From the NCBI GenBank assembly GCA_018066005.1, contig JAGHSG010000112.1, forward strand, positions 1 through 11,057: 11,057 nucleotides of DNA, given 5' to 3'. The notes below the pieces were generated by a model that was given only the letters and a program-made list of their open reading frames with translations, was not told the origin of the DNA and did no database searches. A program made the translations under genes and the position numbers. Within the stretch, counting starts at the first letter, position 1. Every line of letters begins with the position of its first letter. Shown here piece after piece: positions 1 to 6,595 of this stretch. Source of the DNA: Bacteroidales bacterium. Lineage in GTDB: Bacteria > Bacteroidota > Bacteroidia > Bacteroidales > Paludibacteraceae.

Positions 1-182
1 TGGATGGCTTGCCGGTCTTTGTGGTCCGCCGTGTCCGTCACCGTACACGTGTTGACGATAACGACATCGGCCTGCTCATCGCGTTTGCAACGCGTGTGAC
101 CCCGTGCGATGAGGGTGTTCATCAGCGCACTGGACTCCGCAAAATTAAGTTTGCAACCTAATGTGACGATTTTTATTTTCAT
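1..182 (-). CDS. mtaB: tRNA (N6-threonylcarbamoyladenosine(37)-C2)-methylthiotransferase MtaB, N-terminal fragment
   Basis: Only the first 60 codons are inside the window; the rest lies beyond base 1. The fragment begins MKIKIVTLGCKLNFAES and later has VNTCTVTDTADHKDRQAI. This is the N-terminal methylthiotransferase domain (UPF0004) of the MiaB/RimO/MtaB radical-SAM family; C10 and C46 match two of the three cysteines that bind the auxiliary [4Fe-4S] cluster. The K-L-N in 'GCKLN' and 'TCTVT' followed by a basic stretch favour MtaB over MiaB or RimO. MtaB adds a methylthio group to t6A37 of tRNAs decoding ANN codons. The ATG shares ATGA with the stop of the upstream ATPase gene, and I see no separate TAnnTTTG promoter just upstream, so translation is probably coupled to that gene. 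The SAM-binding CxxxCxxC and TRAM domains cannot be checked here. Confidence 0.9.
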   Translation of the reverse strand, partial: MKIKIVTLGCKLNFAESSALMNTLIARGHTRCKRDEQADVVIVNTCTVTDTADHKDRQAI

Positions 183-1354
183 TCCTTCGTTAACTGCTGG
201 CTACGTTTATCATTGCTGAAGATGGAAAGATAATTCCTTAAACCATTAAAGGCAGACAATCGTTCTTGTGTTCCGGAATAAATCACTTGAGTACTAACGA
301 CATCATCTCCATATAGTTGTTGAAAATACCGTAATGACTTATAGAACGCCGTGTTATCGGTATCTGCTATTTTAACCTCGTATGCAGACAAGGCAAGACC
401 GTTTTCAAGCACTATATCCACTTCGTGGGTTTTATCCTTGTAAAAATACAGATGGTCATCTTTCCCTGCATTATAGGTCTGCTTTAAAAATTCAACCATA
501 ACAAGATTCTCAAACAGTCCGCCACGGCAGGGATGGATATTTAATTGTTGTTCATTCTCAATGCCTAAAATATGGCACGCTAATCCTGTGTCATAAAAAT
601 AGACCTTGGGCATCTTTGCCAACCGTTTACCGATGTTTTTGTAGTATGGATACTTACGGAAAGCGATGTAGGACGTTTCCAACACATTCATCCATTCCTG
701 AATTGTCGGTACCGATACTCCGACATCGTTTCCAATACTTTGGGCATTGAATTCGGAACCAACTCTGGCAGCAACAAGCAAAAGGAAGCGTTGGAATTGT
801 TTTATGTTGCGTAATGTGATTAAGTCCGAGACATCTCTTTGTAAATAGGTGTTATAGTATGCACGATACACGTCTTGTGCTGGTTGCCGATCTCCCCAAA
901 CGGCAGGATAGAAGCCATTGAGCAAGAGCGAGTCAATAGAAGACGGGAGATTTGTGCCGAGTTCTTTTATATTAAAAGGCAAGAGGGTCAGTACCGCAGT
1001 TCGCCCTGCCAGAGATTGCCGTATTTTAGGCAGTAGCGCAAAATTGCTGCTACCGGTCAGGATAAATTTGCGGGATTTGTCCTCGTCCACCAGCACTTGT
1101 ATCATTGAAAACAATTCGGGCAGGCGTTGTGCCTCATCAATTATCATGCCTTGTGAGGTAGTTGTCAAGAACATCCGCATATCTTCCATGGCTTGTGCCC
1201 ACGTTTGCGAATCTTCCAAATTGACATAATCGTAGTTTGGATAGGACAATTTACACAGTGTTGTTTTACCGGATTGACGCGGTCCGACAACACTAACAAC
1301 AGGAAATATATTCCCTAAACGCAATAATTCGCTTTGTAACTCTCTGTTATACAT
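179..1354 (-). CDS. ATP-binding protein, AAA_14 plus DUF4143 family
   Basis: A 391-residue P-loop ATPase. Residues 24-31 are Walker A (GPRQSGKT), 70-76 Walker B (MIIDEAQ) and 101-103 a GSS sensor-like motif. Residues about 195-230 look like a winged helix, and the C-terminal DUF4143 part ends in a PD-(D/E)xK-like pattern (HEVDIVL with D313; YEVK with E326 and K328). The family is common in anaerobic bacteria and archaea; its cellular role is not established, so I assign no function. Start choice: an upstream in-frame TTG at 1411 lies inside the -7 box of the promoter at 1409-1440, upstream of any transcript start, so the ATG at 1354 (MYNRELQ) is preferred. The TGA stop overlaps the mtaB start by 4 nt. 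The gene follows a restriction enzyme on the same strand but has its own promoter. Confidence 0.88.
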   Translation of the reverse strand: MYNRELQSELLRLGNIFPVVSVVGPRQSGKTTLCKLSYPNYDYVNLEDSQTWAQAMEDMRMFLTTTSQGMIIDEAQRLPELFSMIQVLVDEDKSRKFILTGSSNFALLPKIRQSLAGRTAVLTLLPFNIKELGTNLPSSIDSLLLNGFYPAVWGDRQPAQDVYRAYYNTYLQRDVSDLITLRNIKQFQRFLLLVAARVGSEFNAQSIGNDVGVSVPTIQEWMNVLETSYIAFRKYPYYKNIGKRLAKMPKVYFYDTGLACHILGIENEQQLNIHPCRGGLFENLVMVEFLKQTYNAGKDDHLYFYKDKTHEVDIVLENGLALSAYEVKIADTDNTAFYKSLRYFQQLYGDDVVSTQVIYSGTQERLSAFNGLRNYLSIFSNDKRSQQLTKE

Positions 1355-1408
1355 AATATTATGGTGTTGTTGTCCATTTTTTAAGACAAACTTTAATTTT
1401 GGACACTG

Positions 1409-1440
1409 CAAAGGTACAACAAAAAATTGACATACGCAAA
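1409..1440 (-). promoter_or_regulatory. Bacteroidetes-type promoter of the ATPase-mtaB transcript
   Basis: Read on the minus strand, the -7 box TACCTTTG (1409-1416) and the -33 box TTTG (1437-1440) are separated by 20 nt, the usual geometry for the primary sigma factor of Bacteroidetes. The predicted transcript start is about 1402, giving a leader of about 48 nt before the ATG at 1354. Confidence 0.8.
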
Positions 1441-1450
1441 TAAAGCGGGC

Positions 1451-1472
1451 AAAAAATAGATTTTTAATCTAT
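1451..1472 (-). terminator. weak intrinsic terminator candidate
   Basis: On the minus strand a 7-bp A/T-rich stem (ATAGATT / AATCTAT, loop AAA, 1456-1472) is followed directly by six T residues and then GCCC. It sits just upstream of the ATPase promoter, where read-through from the restriction gene would be stopped. The stem has little GC, so it may be weak or fortuitous. Confidence 0.4.
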
Positions 1473-1488
1473 AATAGGTGTTTTTTGT

Positions 1489-1644
1489 CTATTGGTGCGG
1501 TGTTCTATTATCAACGCGTCTCTTCTCATACCACCTCCGTAGCACTCGGACTATCTCTACTGTGTTTCTCTGCCTTATCTGTGGTCGCCCGGTGGTCGCC
1601 ATATTGACAGGTCTTTTAGTCGAGGGTCGGCCGACACTCTCCAT
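1489..1644 (-). other. possible small ORF, 51 codons, unrecognised
   Basis: An ATG-to-TAG frame begins MESVGRPSTKRPVNMATTGR and ends YEKRRVDNRTPHQ. The product would be very basic, with two GRP motifs (VGRPST, TGRPQI) that vaguely recall AT-hooks. Part of this comes from a 9-bp DNA direct repeat, gtggtcgcc, at 1581-1589 and 1592-1600. The surrounding DNA (about 1500-1690) is clearly more GC-rich than the A/T-rich DNA around it, as for a coding remnant or a repeat element. There is no TTTG-based promoter upstream, and two other frames across the same DNA also stay open for 40 or more codons, so coding is unproven. I do not recognise a family. Confidence 0.2.
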
Positions 1645-1672
1645 ACCTTTTTAATCGCCCGCTCATCGTTCA

Positions 1673-1867
1673 CTTCTGCCCGCCTACGATGGAAGACAAT
1701 AATAAGGTATTAATTGTTTGATAATAGATTAATTATGCAGAAATAAAGAAAATATCTCACCATTTTAGGCGGGCGAAAGTAGTGTTTTTCTATATAACAC
1801 GTATATAATCCCCGCATAGGGCAGAAAATAATAAATACATATAGAATTATTCGCTCTTCCGCCCGCC
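1673..1867. repeat. three copies of a 12-bp GC-rich box in alternating orientation
   Basis: The box CTTYYGCCCGCC occurs at 1673-1684 (cttctgcccgcc), inverted at 1768-1779 (ggcgggcgaaag), and again direct at 1856-1867 (cttccgcccgcc). Spacing is about 95 and 88 nt start to start. Shorter relatives, cgcccgct at 1656-1663 and gcgggc at 1445-1450, lie in the same gap. These are the only GC-rich clusters in otherwise A/T-rich DNA. The whole gap of about 460 nt between the ATPase promoter and the restriction gene otherwise holds only the palindrome, the small ORF and the weak terminator listed here. Confidence 0.5.
1768..1867. repeat. 100-nt imperfect palindrome downstream of the restriction gene
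   Basis: Nested inverted repeats share one centre: an outer 12-bp pair with one mismatch (1768-1779 with 1856-1867), an inner perfect 8-bp pair ttctatat / atatagaa (1788-1795 with 1839-1846), a 4-bp pair gtat / atac (1801-1804 with 1835-1838) and an apical ccc / ggg (1811-1813 with 1819-1821). It begins 33 nt after the restriction gene stop, so it could be a 3' stem-loop of that mRNA or a decayed MITE-like element. No target-site duplication is evident at its ends. Confidence 0.45.
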
Positions 1868-1899
1868 AATTATAAATTTATTGCCGATTATTAAGATTT

Positions 1900-4800
1900 T
1901 TATCCTTTTCGGATTATTTCTTTTTCGTCTTCGGAGAGGTTGTAGAGGTCGTAAACGAGTTCGTCGATTTGAGTGTCAGTGGCTTGGATGGTTTGGGTAA
2001 GGGTTTGGCACTCGGTAGCGTACTGGTTGAAATACTCCTCCCATTCGTCCTGCTGCACAAGGGTCAGGCGAATTTTCTGTTTGCCCAGTTCCTTAACAAA
2101 GTCCGCAAAAGTCAGCGTGTCAAAGTTCTCCAAAGCAGCAGTTACTTTGAGTTCTGCAAAATTGTCGCTCATCCTCCGCAAGAAACGTGCGCGTTTCTGC
2201 TGCAAGTCCTTATTAAGCGACAGCATCCGGTCGGCAAGGTCGATAAAGGGCTGTTGGTCATCGCAAGCCGGAACAGGGAAATTCTCAAAATAAACCTTAC
2301 GAATCTCACGCGTACCGCCTAACAACTCCGGACAATTATACCAAATCCACAATTTGCATAACTTGGAATTAAAGATGCAAGTTAGGTATTTTAGGTTCAT
2401 TGAATCATCCTCTGCCGTAAGAATGAACGTCTTATCGTTACCAAAACATCCACTTTCATCGTAGGTAAACGGAAAGACAGAAGTCATGTTGGGGTAAATA
2501 ATCTTGGGTTTGGAGAATTCGTAAAGGTAATCACAATTTCGCAGATTATAAGGAGTTACCCCCTTATCTCCTCGTTGCGATAATTTATCATAAAACACAT
2601 CTAAATGCGATTTAATTATTGGATATTGTTCAATATCTACAGGAGCAACATTTAAGCGCGGGACACCATTATGAGGATTTATTAGATATTGCATTCCACT
2701 AAAACTACCCCAAGCAGTAATATCTCGTCCTCGTAAGAGTGGCTTAATAATTTCCTCGTTCTTTTTATCAGACGCAACTAACTTGTCCTTTGTTTCTGCA
2801 TCAATAAAGAAAGCCTCATTATAACCTGTTTTTACACCATAGTTAATAGTTATTGGCAAATCTTTTAGTGCTTTATGCGCCTTCATTTTTTGCAGAATAT
2901 CCATGTGAGCGCGCGGCTGGATAGTCCACTCATCTTCTCCGAAAGTGTTTGCCGGGTAAGTGTCGATAGCGGCTTTAATTTCATTGTCAAAGTCGCCGTG
3001 ATATGTTTTGTTATTGAGAGACAAAGCCTGTACAAAATCGCCCTTTGCACTTTTTTGAGTTACGAAGATACAAACAATAGTGGCGGCATCTTCAAAGAAC
3101 TGTACATCGCCGAAATTGAGTATTTGGCAGAGGTTCGTTTTGGCGAGGAACTTACGCAACTCCTTTCCGTATGCAACCAACATCCATTTATTAGGCATAA
3201 TAAACGACTGCATGCCTCCCTCCTTTAAGAGATTGTAGCCACGTTCCGTAAACAAGCAATATAAGTCTGCACTCTTATTAAAGACCTCGTAGCCACACTG
3301 GGCATACTTATCGCTCATTTCTCCAAGGTTTTGGAGTTGCACATACGGCGGATTGCCGATGATGATGTCGAAGCCGCCTTTTTCGAAGACTTGCGGGAAC
3401 TCTTTTTGCCAGTCAAAGGCTTTGTCACCGGCGATGGCGGGGTCGGAGATAAGCGAGTTACCGCACTTGATATAGTCGTTGAGCGAATTGAGTTTGCGGA
3501 AAGGTTTAGCCGTTCTGAGCCACAGCGCAAGACGGGCAATCTCGACACTCTCCTCGTTGATGTCCACACCATAAAGGTTGTTCTCCAAGATGCTGTTCTC
3601 TATGTTGGGGAACTCGATGTCGGAGTTGGTGAGGGCTGCTTCCATCTTATCCAGCGACTTATGTTCGTCTATCAGGAACTGCAGAGCAGCATTGAGGAAG
3701 GCGCCGCTACCGCAAGCAGGGTCACAGATAGTGAGCGAGAGCAGCCACTCGCGGTACTCTTTCAGCAAATCCATCATACGCTGCTTGGTTTTGAGTTGGC
3801 GTGTTTGTGCATCGTAGTAATCTTCCTCAACCAATCCCATTGCCTCGCGTTTCTCGCGACAGAGTTTGCCCAAGGTGTTATCCACGATATAGCGCGTGAT
3901 ATATTGTGGTGTGTAGAAAACGCCGTCTTTCTTGCGCTTGGAGACCGTCGGTGCTTCGCCGTTTTGGAGTTGTGCCGTCACTTCTTCAATCTCGCTGAGG
4001 GAGTTCTCAAAGATATGCCCAAGTATATTGACATCCACTTCACTGGCAAAATCGTATTCACTCAAACGCAGCGTATGTTCAGCAAGCAAGTTATCGTCTA
4101 TATCTAGGTTATCCAACACTTCATCGGGTTTGAACAGGCCGCCGTTGTAGGCAAAGATGTCGTATTTCTTGCCCTTGTGTCCCTCGTTCATATAGCCGAA
4201 ATACTTTTTTATGCGGCTATAAAGTGGGCTATATTCATCCAATTCGATAAGTTGACGCCATTGTTTGATAATCTCTTGCATGGAGTTGGGCGGGAGCAAG
4301 TCTCGGTCTTCGGCAAAGAAGATAAAGAGCAGGCGGTCGAGTAGTTTTTGTGTTTTCTTAAAGAGCAAGATTTTCCACTCGGCAGTGCTATGTTCGCCCT
4401 CTTCTGTCGTGTTCCGGCGCAGAATGTCAGCAAACAGCACACGCTTGAAGTCGATATAGTCCTTATAGAGTTGGTTAGTAATCTGTTCTTCGCGGCTCAG
4501 ACTCTCACTCTTGACGGTAGCAGGCAGGTGGCGCGACAGGTTGTCGTATTGTAGGCAGAGCCATAGTTCGGCAAACTCTTCGCGAGTGAGTGTAAACAAG
4601 TTCCACTCCATGTGCTCAACGGCGTTATCAATATAGAAGCGGAGTTTTTGGAAATTGCTGATGACGACATATTTGGCTTGGGGGTGCTGGTTCTTATAGC
4701 CAAATGCCTGACGTTCCACTTTGCTCAAATCGGGCGTTTTGTGGTCTTTAAGTTCGATGATGCCGATAACCTCGTTTTTGAGCAGAATGGCACCGTCTGC

Positions 4801-5058
4801 TTTCTTGGAGTCGTTGACATCTTTCTTCTCCGTAATGAGATTATAGTCGGGGTCAGGGTTCAGGGTATAGCCTAAAATCTTGACAAAGAGTTCGCGCAGG
4901 AAACCCTCTTGGAATTGTTCTTCCTTGCTGGTCAGGATATTTTGCTGGCGTTCGGTGTTATGAAAATACGCCACGAATTGCGTGTAGGCAGCATCTATCT
5001 GCTGTGCATCCATCGCTGCTATATAACGAGCCAGTACGTTTTTTTGAAAAAGTGCCAT
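1900..5058 (-). CDS. type IIG restriction-modification enzyme (Eco57I-like, N6-adenine methylase plus nuclease)
   Basis: One 1052-residue chain carries cutting, methylation and specificity functions. The N-terminus has a PD-(D/E)xK-type nuclease site (D88 and E102-L-K104 in ADGAILL...IIELKDHK). The middle is a gamma-class N6-adenine methylase: GVFYTPQYITRYIV (379-392, motif X), DPACGSGAF (446-454, motif I, SAM binding), YGVDINEESVEIARLALWL (496-514) and the catalytic NPPY (569-572). Residues about 720-930 look like a TaqI/Eco57I-type target-recognition domain, with LLGGTREIRKVYFENFPVP typical of its end, followed by a coiled-coil-like segment (938-965). The length is normal for the family. 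The MALFQKN start lies about 50 nt below a good promoter. No separate methylase, specificity subunit or phage-defence partner is adjacent. A BREX PglX assignment was considered but fits less well because no BREX genes are nearby. Confidence 0.9.
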   Translation of the reverse strand: MALFQKNVLARYIAAMDAQQIDAAYTQFVAYFHNTERQQNILTSKEEQFQEGFLRELFVKILGYTLNPDPDYNLITEKKDVNDSKKADGAILLKNEVIGIIELKDHKTPDLSKVERQAFGYKNQHPQAKYVVISNFQKLRFYIDNAVEHMEWNLFTLTREEFAELWLCLQYDNLSRHLPATVKSESLSREEQITNQLYKDYIDFKRVLFADILRRNTTEEGEHSTAEWKILLFKKTQKLLDRLLFIFFAEDRDLLPPNSMQEIIKQWRQLIELDEYSPLYSRIKKYFGYMNEGHKGKKYDIFAYNGGLFKPDEVLDNLDIDDNLLAEHTLRLSEYDFASEVDVNILGHIFENSLSEIEEVTAQLQNGEAPTVSKRKKDGVFYTPQYITRYIVDNTLGKLCREKREAMGLVEEDYYDAQTRQLKTKQRMMDLLKEYREWLLSLTICDPACGSGAFLNAALQFLIDEHKSLDKMEAALTNSDIEFPNIENSILENNLYGVDINEESVEIARLALWLRTAKPFRKLNSLNDYIKCGNSLISDPAIAGDKAFDWQKEFPQVFEKGGFDIIIGNPPYVQLQNLGEMSDKYAQCGYEVFNKSADLYCLFTERGYNLLKEGGMQSFIMPNKWMLVAYGKELRKFLAKTNLCQILNFGDVQFFEDAATIVCIFVTQKSAKGDFVQALSLNNKTYHGDFDNEIKAAIDTYPANTFGEDEWTIQPRAHMDILQKMKAHKALKDLPITINYGVKTGYNEAFFIDAETKDKLVASDKKNEEIIKPLLRGRDITAWGSFSGMQYLINPHNGVPRLNVAPVDIEQYPIIKSHLDVFYDKLSQRGDKGVTPYNLRNCDYLYEFSKPKIIYPNMTSVFPFTYDESGCFGNDKTFILTAEDDSMNLKYLTCIFNSKLCKLWIWYNCPELLGGTREIRKVYFENFPVPACDDQQPFIDLADRMLSLNKDLQQKRARFLRRMSDNFAELKVTAALENFDTLTFADFVKELGKQKIRLTLVQQDEWEEYFNQYATECQTLTQTIQATDTQIDELVYDLYNLSEDEKEIIRKG

Positions 5059-5108
5059 AGGAGTTGTGTTTTATAGGTCTTACAATCGGAGGTTCCGAGT
5101 TGCACTTG

Positions 5109-5140
5109 CAAAGGTACAAAGAATTTTTGGAATAAGCAAA
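5109..5140 (-). promoter_or_regulatory. Bacteroidetes-type promoter of the restriction-modification gene
   Basis: On the minus strand, TACCTTTG (5109-5116) lies 20 nt downstream of TTTG (5137-5140). It shares the 13-nt core TTGTACCTTTGCA with the ATPase promoter, suggesting strong constitutive expression. The predicted leader is about 45 nt. Confidence 0.8.
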
Positions 5141-5198
5141 CTTTTTGAATGGAAAATTGAAAATGGAGAAATGAGAATAATCATTTTGCTACTTTTTA

Positions 5199-5230
5199 GG
5201 GCAAAAAATAAAAAACGATGCCAAGTGGCA
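5199..5230 (-). terminator. secondary terminator candidate upstream of the restriction gene
   Basis: On the minus strand the small hairpin TGCCA-CT-TGGCA (5219-5230) is followed by TCG and a T-rich run (5203-5215). It would back up the strong hairpin at 5311-5351. The two-base loop makes it weak. Confidence 0.3.
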
Positions 5231-5231
5231 C

Positions 5232-5275
5232 CGTTCGTTCATCGTTCGTTCATCGTTCGTTTATTGGTCGTTTAT
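5232..5275. repeat. 11-bp tandem repeat, four copies
   Basis: cgttcgttcat occurs twice exactly (5232-5242, 5243-5253), followed by cgttcgtttat (5254-5264) and tggtcgtttat (5265-5275). It lies between the decarboxylase operon terminator and the restriction gene promoter and is not coding. Confidence 0.85.
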
Positions 5276-5310
5276 CGCAAGGTGACAAAATGATAGTTGG
5301 TCAACACCAA

Positions 5311-5351
5311 AAACAAGCAATCCGTTCCACAGGGGAACAGATTGCTTGTTT
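5311..5351 (-). terminator. intrinsic terminator of the decarboxylase operon
   Basis: A 12-bp stem (aaacaagcaatc 5311-5322 with gattgcttgttt 5340-5351), one C/A mismatch, a further 5-bp stem (gttcc 5324-5328 with ggaac 5334-5338) and a 5-nt loop. On the minus strand it ends in TTTTT at 5313-5309. It begins 34 nt after the mmdB stop. It may also act weakly on the plus strand. Confidence 0.82.
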
Positions 5352-5385
5352 GACCTTATTTATTCGCGTACGTGCGCGAGGGGTA

Positions 5386-6564
5386 TTATCCTAACATCGT
5401 CAGCAATATACCGGCGGCGACAGCACTACCGATAACACCGGCTACGTTCGGACCCATAGCGTGCATGAGCAGGAAGTTGCTCGGGTCGGCTTTGGCTCCT
5501 TCCATCTGACTGACACGTGCAGCCATAGGAACGGCACTCACACCGGCAGAACCGATTAGCGGATTGATCTTCTCTTTGCTGAACAAGTTCATGAACTTAG
5601 CCAGCAAAACACCGCCTGCGGTACCTAACGAGAAGGCAACAATACCCATAACGAGAATCTTGATGGTCTTCCATGTCAGGAAAGTAGCACCTGTAGCGGT
5701 GGCACCAACACTCAAACCAAGGAAGATAACAACAATGTTCATCAACTCGTTTTGGGCAGTCTTGCTCAAACGGTCCACTACACCGCACTCTTTCATCAGG
5801 TTACCCAACATAAGGCAGCCAATCAGCGGAGCAGCATCCGGCAATACAAGAGCCACAATAGCGGTGATGATAATCGGGAAAACAATCTTCTCGGTCTTGC
5901 TCACTTGACGCAGTTGTTTCATCTTAATCTTACGCTCTTTCTCCGTAGTCAACGCACGCATAACAGGCGGTTGAATAACAGGAACAAGCGCCATGTACGA
6001 ATAAGCAGCAATAGCGATAGGACCTAATAACCAAGGGGCCAACTTACTGGTCAGGAAGATACTCGTAGGACCGTCAGCACCGCCGATGATACCTATACTT
6101 CCTGCCTCGGCAGGAGTAAAGCCCATGGCATTGGCGCACAGGAACGTAACGAATATACCTAACTGGGCAGCCGCACCCAACATAAAACTTTTGGGGTTAG
6201 CAATCAGCGGTCCAAAGTCGGTCATAGCACCCACACCGATAAAAATCAAGCACGGGTATAGACCCAACTTAACGCCGACATACATGACATCCAACAATCC
6301 GGCTTCTTTCAAAACGGCACCGTAACTATGGTAAGCAGGACCGTTGGGGTCTAAGAACGCAGCCCATAACTCCTCATGAAACATACCTGCCATCGGCAAG
6401 TTGGTCAGCAACATACCGAATGCGATAGGTAGGAGCAGCAAGGGCTCGTATTGTTTCTTAATAGCCAGATACAACATGAAGAACGATACCAACAGCATCA
6501 CACCTTGACGCCAGTCGATATTCATGAACCCCATGGCCTGGAAAAATTCTAATATACCATTCAT
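5386..6564 (-). CDS. mmdB: sodium ion-translocating decarboxylase, beta subunit (methylmalonyl-CoA decarboxylase)
   Basis: A 392-residue polytopic membrane protein of the OadB/MmdB/GcdB family, normal in length. It decarboxylates carboxybiotin on the carrier subunit and couples this to Na+ export across the inner membrane. The signature GGADGPTSIFLTSKLAP (161-177) contains D164, equivalent to the essential Asp203 of Klebsiella OadB. The conserved GSAGVSAVPMAARVSQ (338-353) and HAMGPNVAGVIGSAVAAG (368-385) are intact. Hydrophobic segments appear near 22-36, 41-56, 96-115, 130-150, 180-200, 228-245, 275-290, 300-322 and 372-391. It is the last gene of the operon, 31 nt after mmdC, followed by a strong terminator. 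Sequence alone does not separate oxaloacetate from methylmalonyl-CoA systems; mce and mmdA in the same operon point to methylmalonyl-CoA. Confidence 0.93.
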   Translation of the reverse strand: MNGILEFFQAMGFMNIDWRQGVMLLVSFFMLYLAIKKQYEPLLLLPIAFGMLLTNLPMAGMFHEELWAAFLDPNGPAYHSYGAVLKEAGLLDVMYVGVKLGLYPCLIFIGVGAMTDFGPLIANPKSFMLGAAAQLGIFVTFLCANAMGFTPAEAGSIGIIGGADGPTSIFLTSKLAPWLLGPIAIAAYSYMALVPVIQPPVMRALTTEKERKIKMKQLRQVSKTEKIVFPIIITAIVALVLPDAAPLIGCLMLGNLMKECGVVDRLSKTAQNELMNIVVIFLGLSVGATATGATFLTWKTIKILVMGIVAFSLGTAGGVLLAKFMNLFSKEKINPLIGSAGVSAVPMAARVSQMEGAKADPSNFLLMHAMGPNVAGVIGSAVAAGILLTMLG

Positions 6565-6593
6565 AATTCACCAATTTGCTAATTTACGAATGG
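6565..6593. repeat. 8-nt periodic repeat in the mmdB leader
   Basis: Units aattcacc (6565-6572), aatttgct (6573-6580), aatttacg (6581-6588) and partial aatgg (6589-6593) fill nearly all of the spacer between the mmdC stop and the mmdB start codon. Confidence 0.55.
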
Positions 6594-6595
6594 AA

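Noticed and set aside
1355..1411. TTG start extending the DUF4143 ATPase by 19 residues
   Set aside because: The TTG is part of the -7 promoter box (1409-1416), so it would lie upstream of the transcript start; the extra residues are not family-like.
3331..4107. 258-codon plus-strand open frame
   Set aside because: It lies entirely antisense to the methylase core of the type IIG gene, whose motifs are intact; the translation has no recognisable domain and no promoter.
1900..5058. BREX PglX assignment for the methylase
   Set aside because: No brxA/B/C, pglZ or brxL neighbours, and the N-terminal nuclease motif plus chain architecture fit a self-contained type IIG enzyme better.
5232..5275. 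CRISPR-like repeat array
   Set aside because: Units are 11 bp with no spacers between them and no cas genes are nearby, so it is a plain tandem repeat.
5066..5293. 75-codon plus-strand frame in the gap upstream of the restriction gene
   Set aside because: It runs through the minus-strand promoter and the 11-bp tandem repeat, has no promoter of its own and a low-complexity translation.
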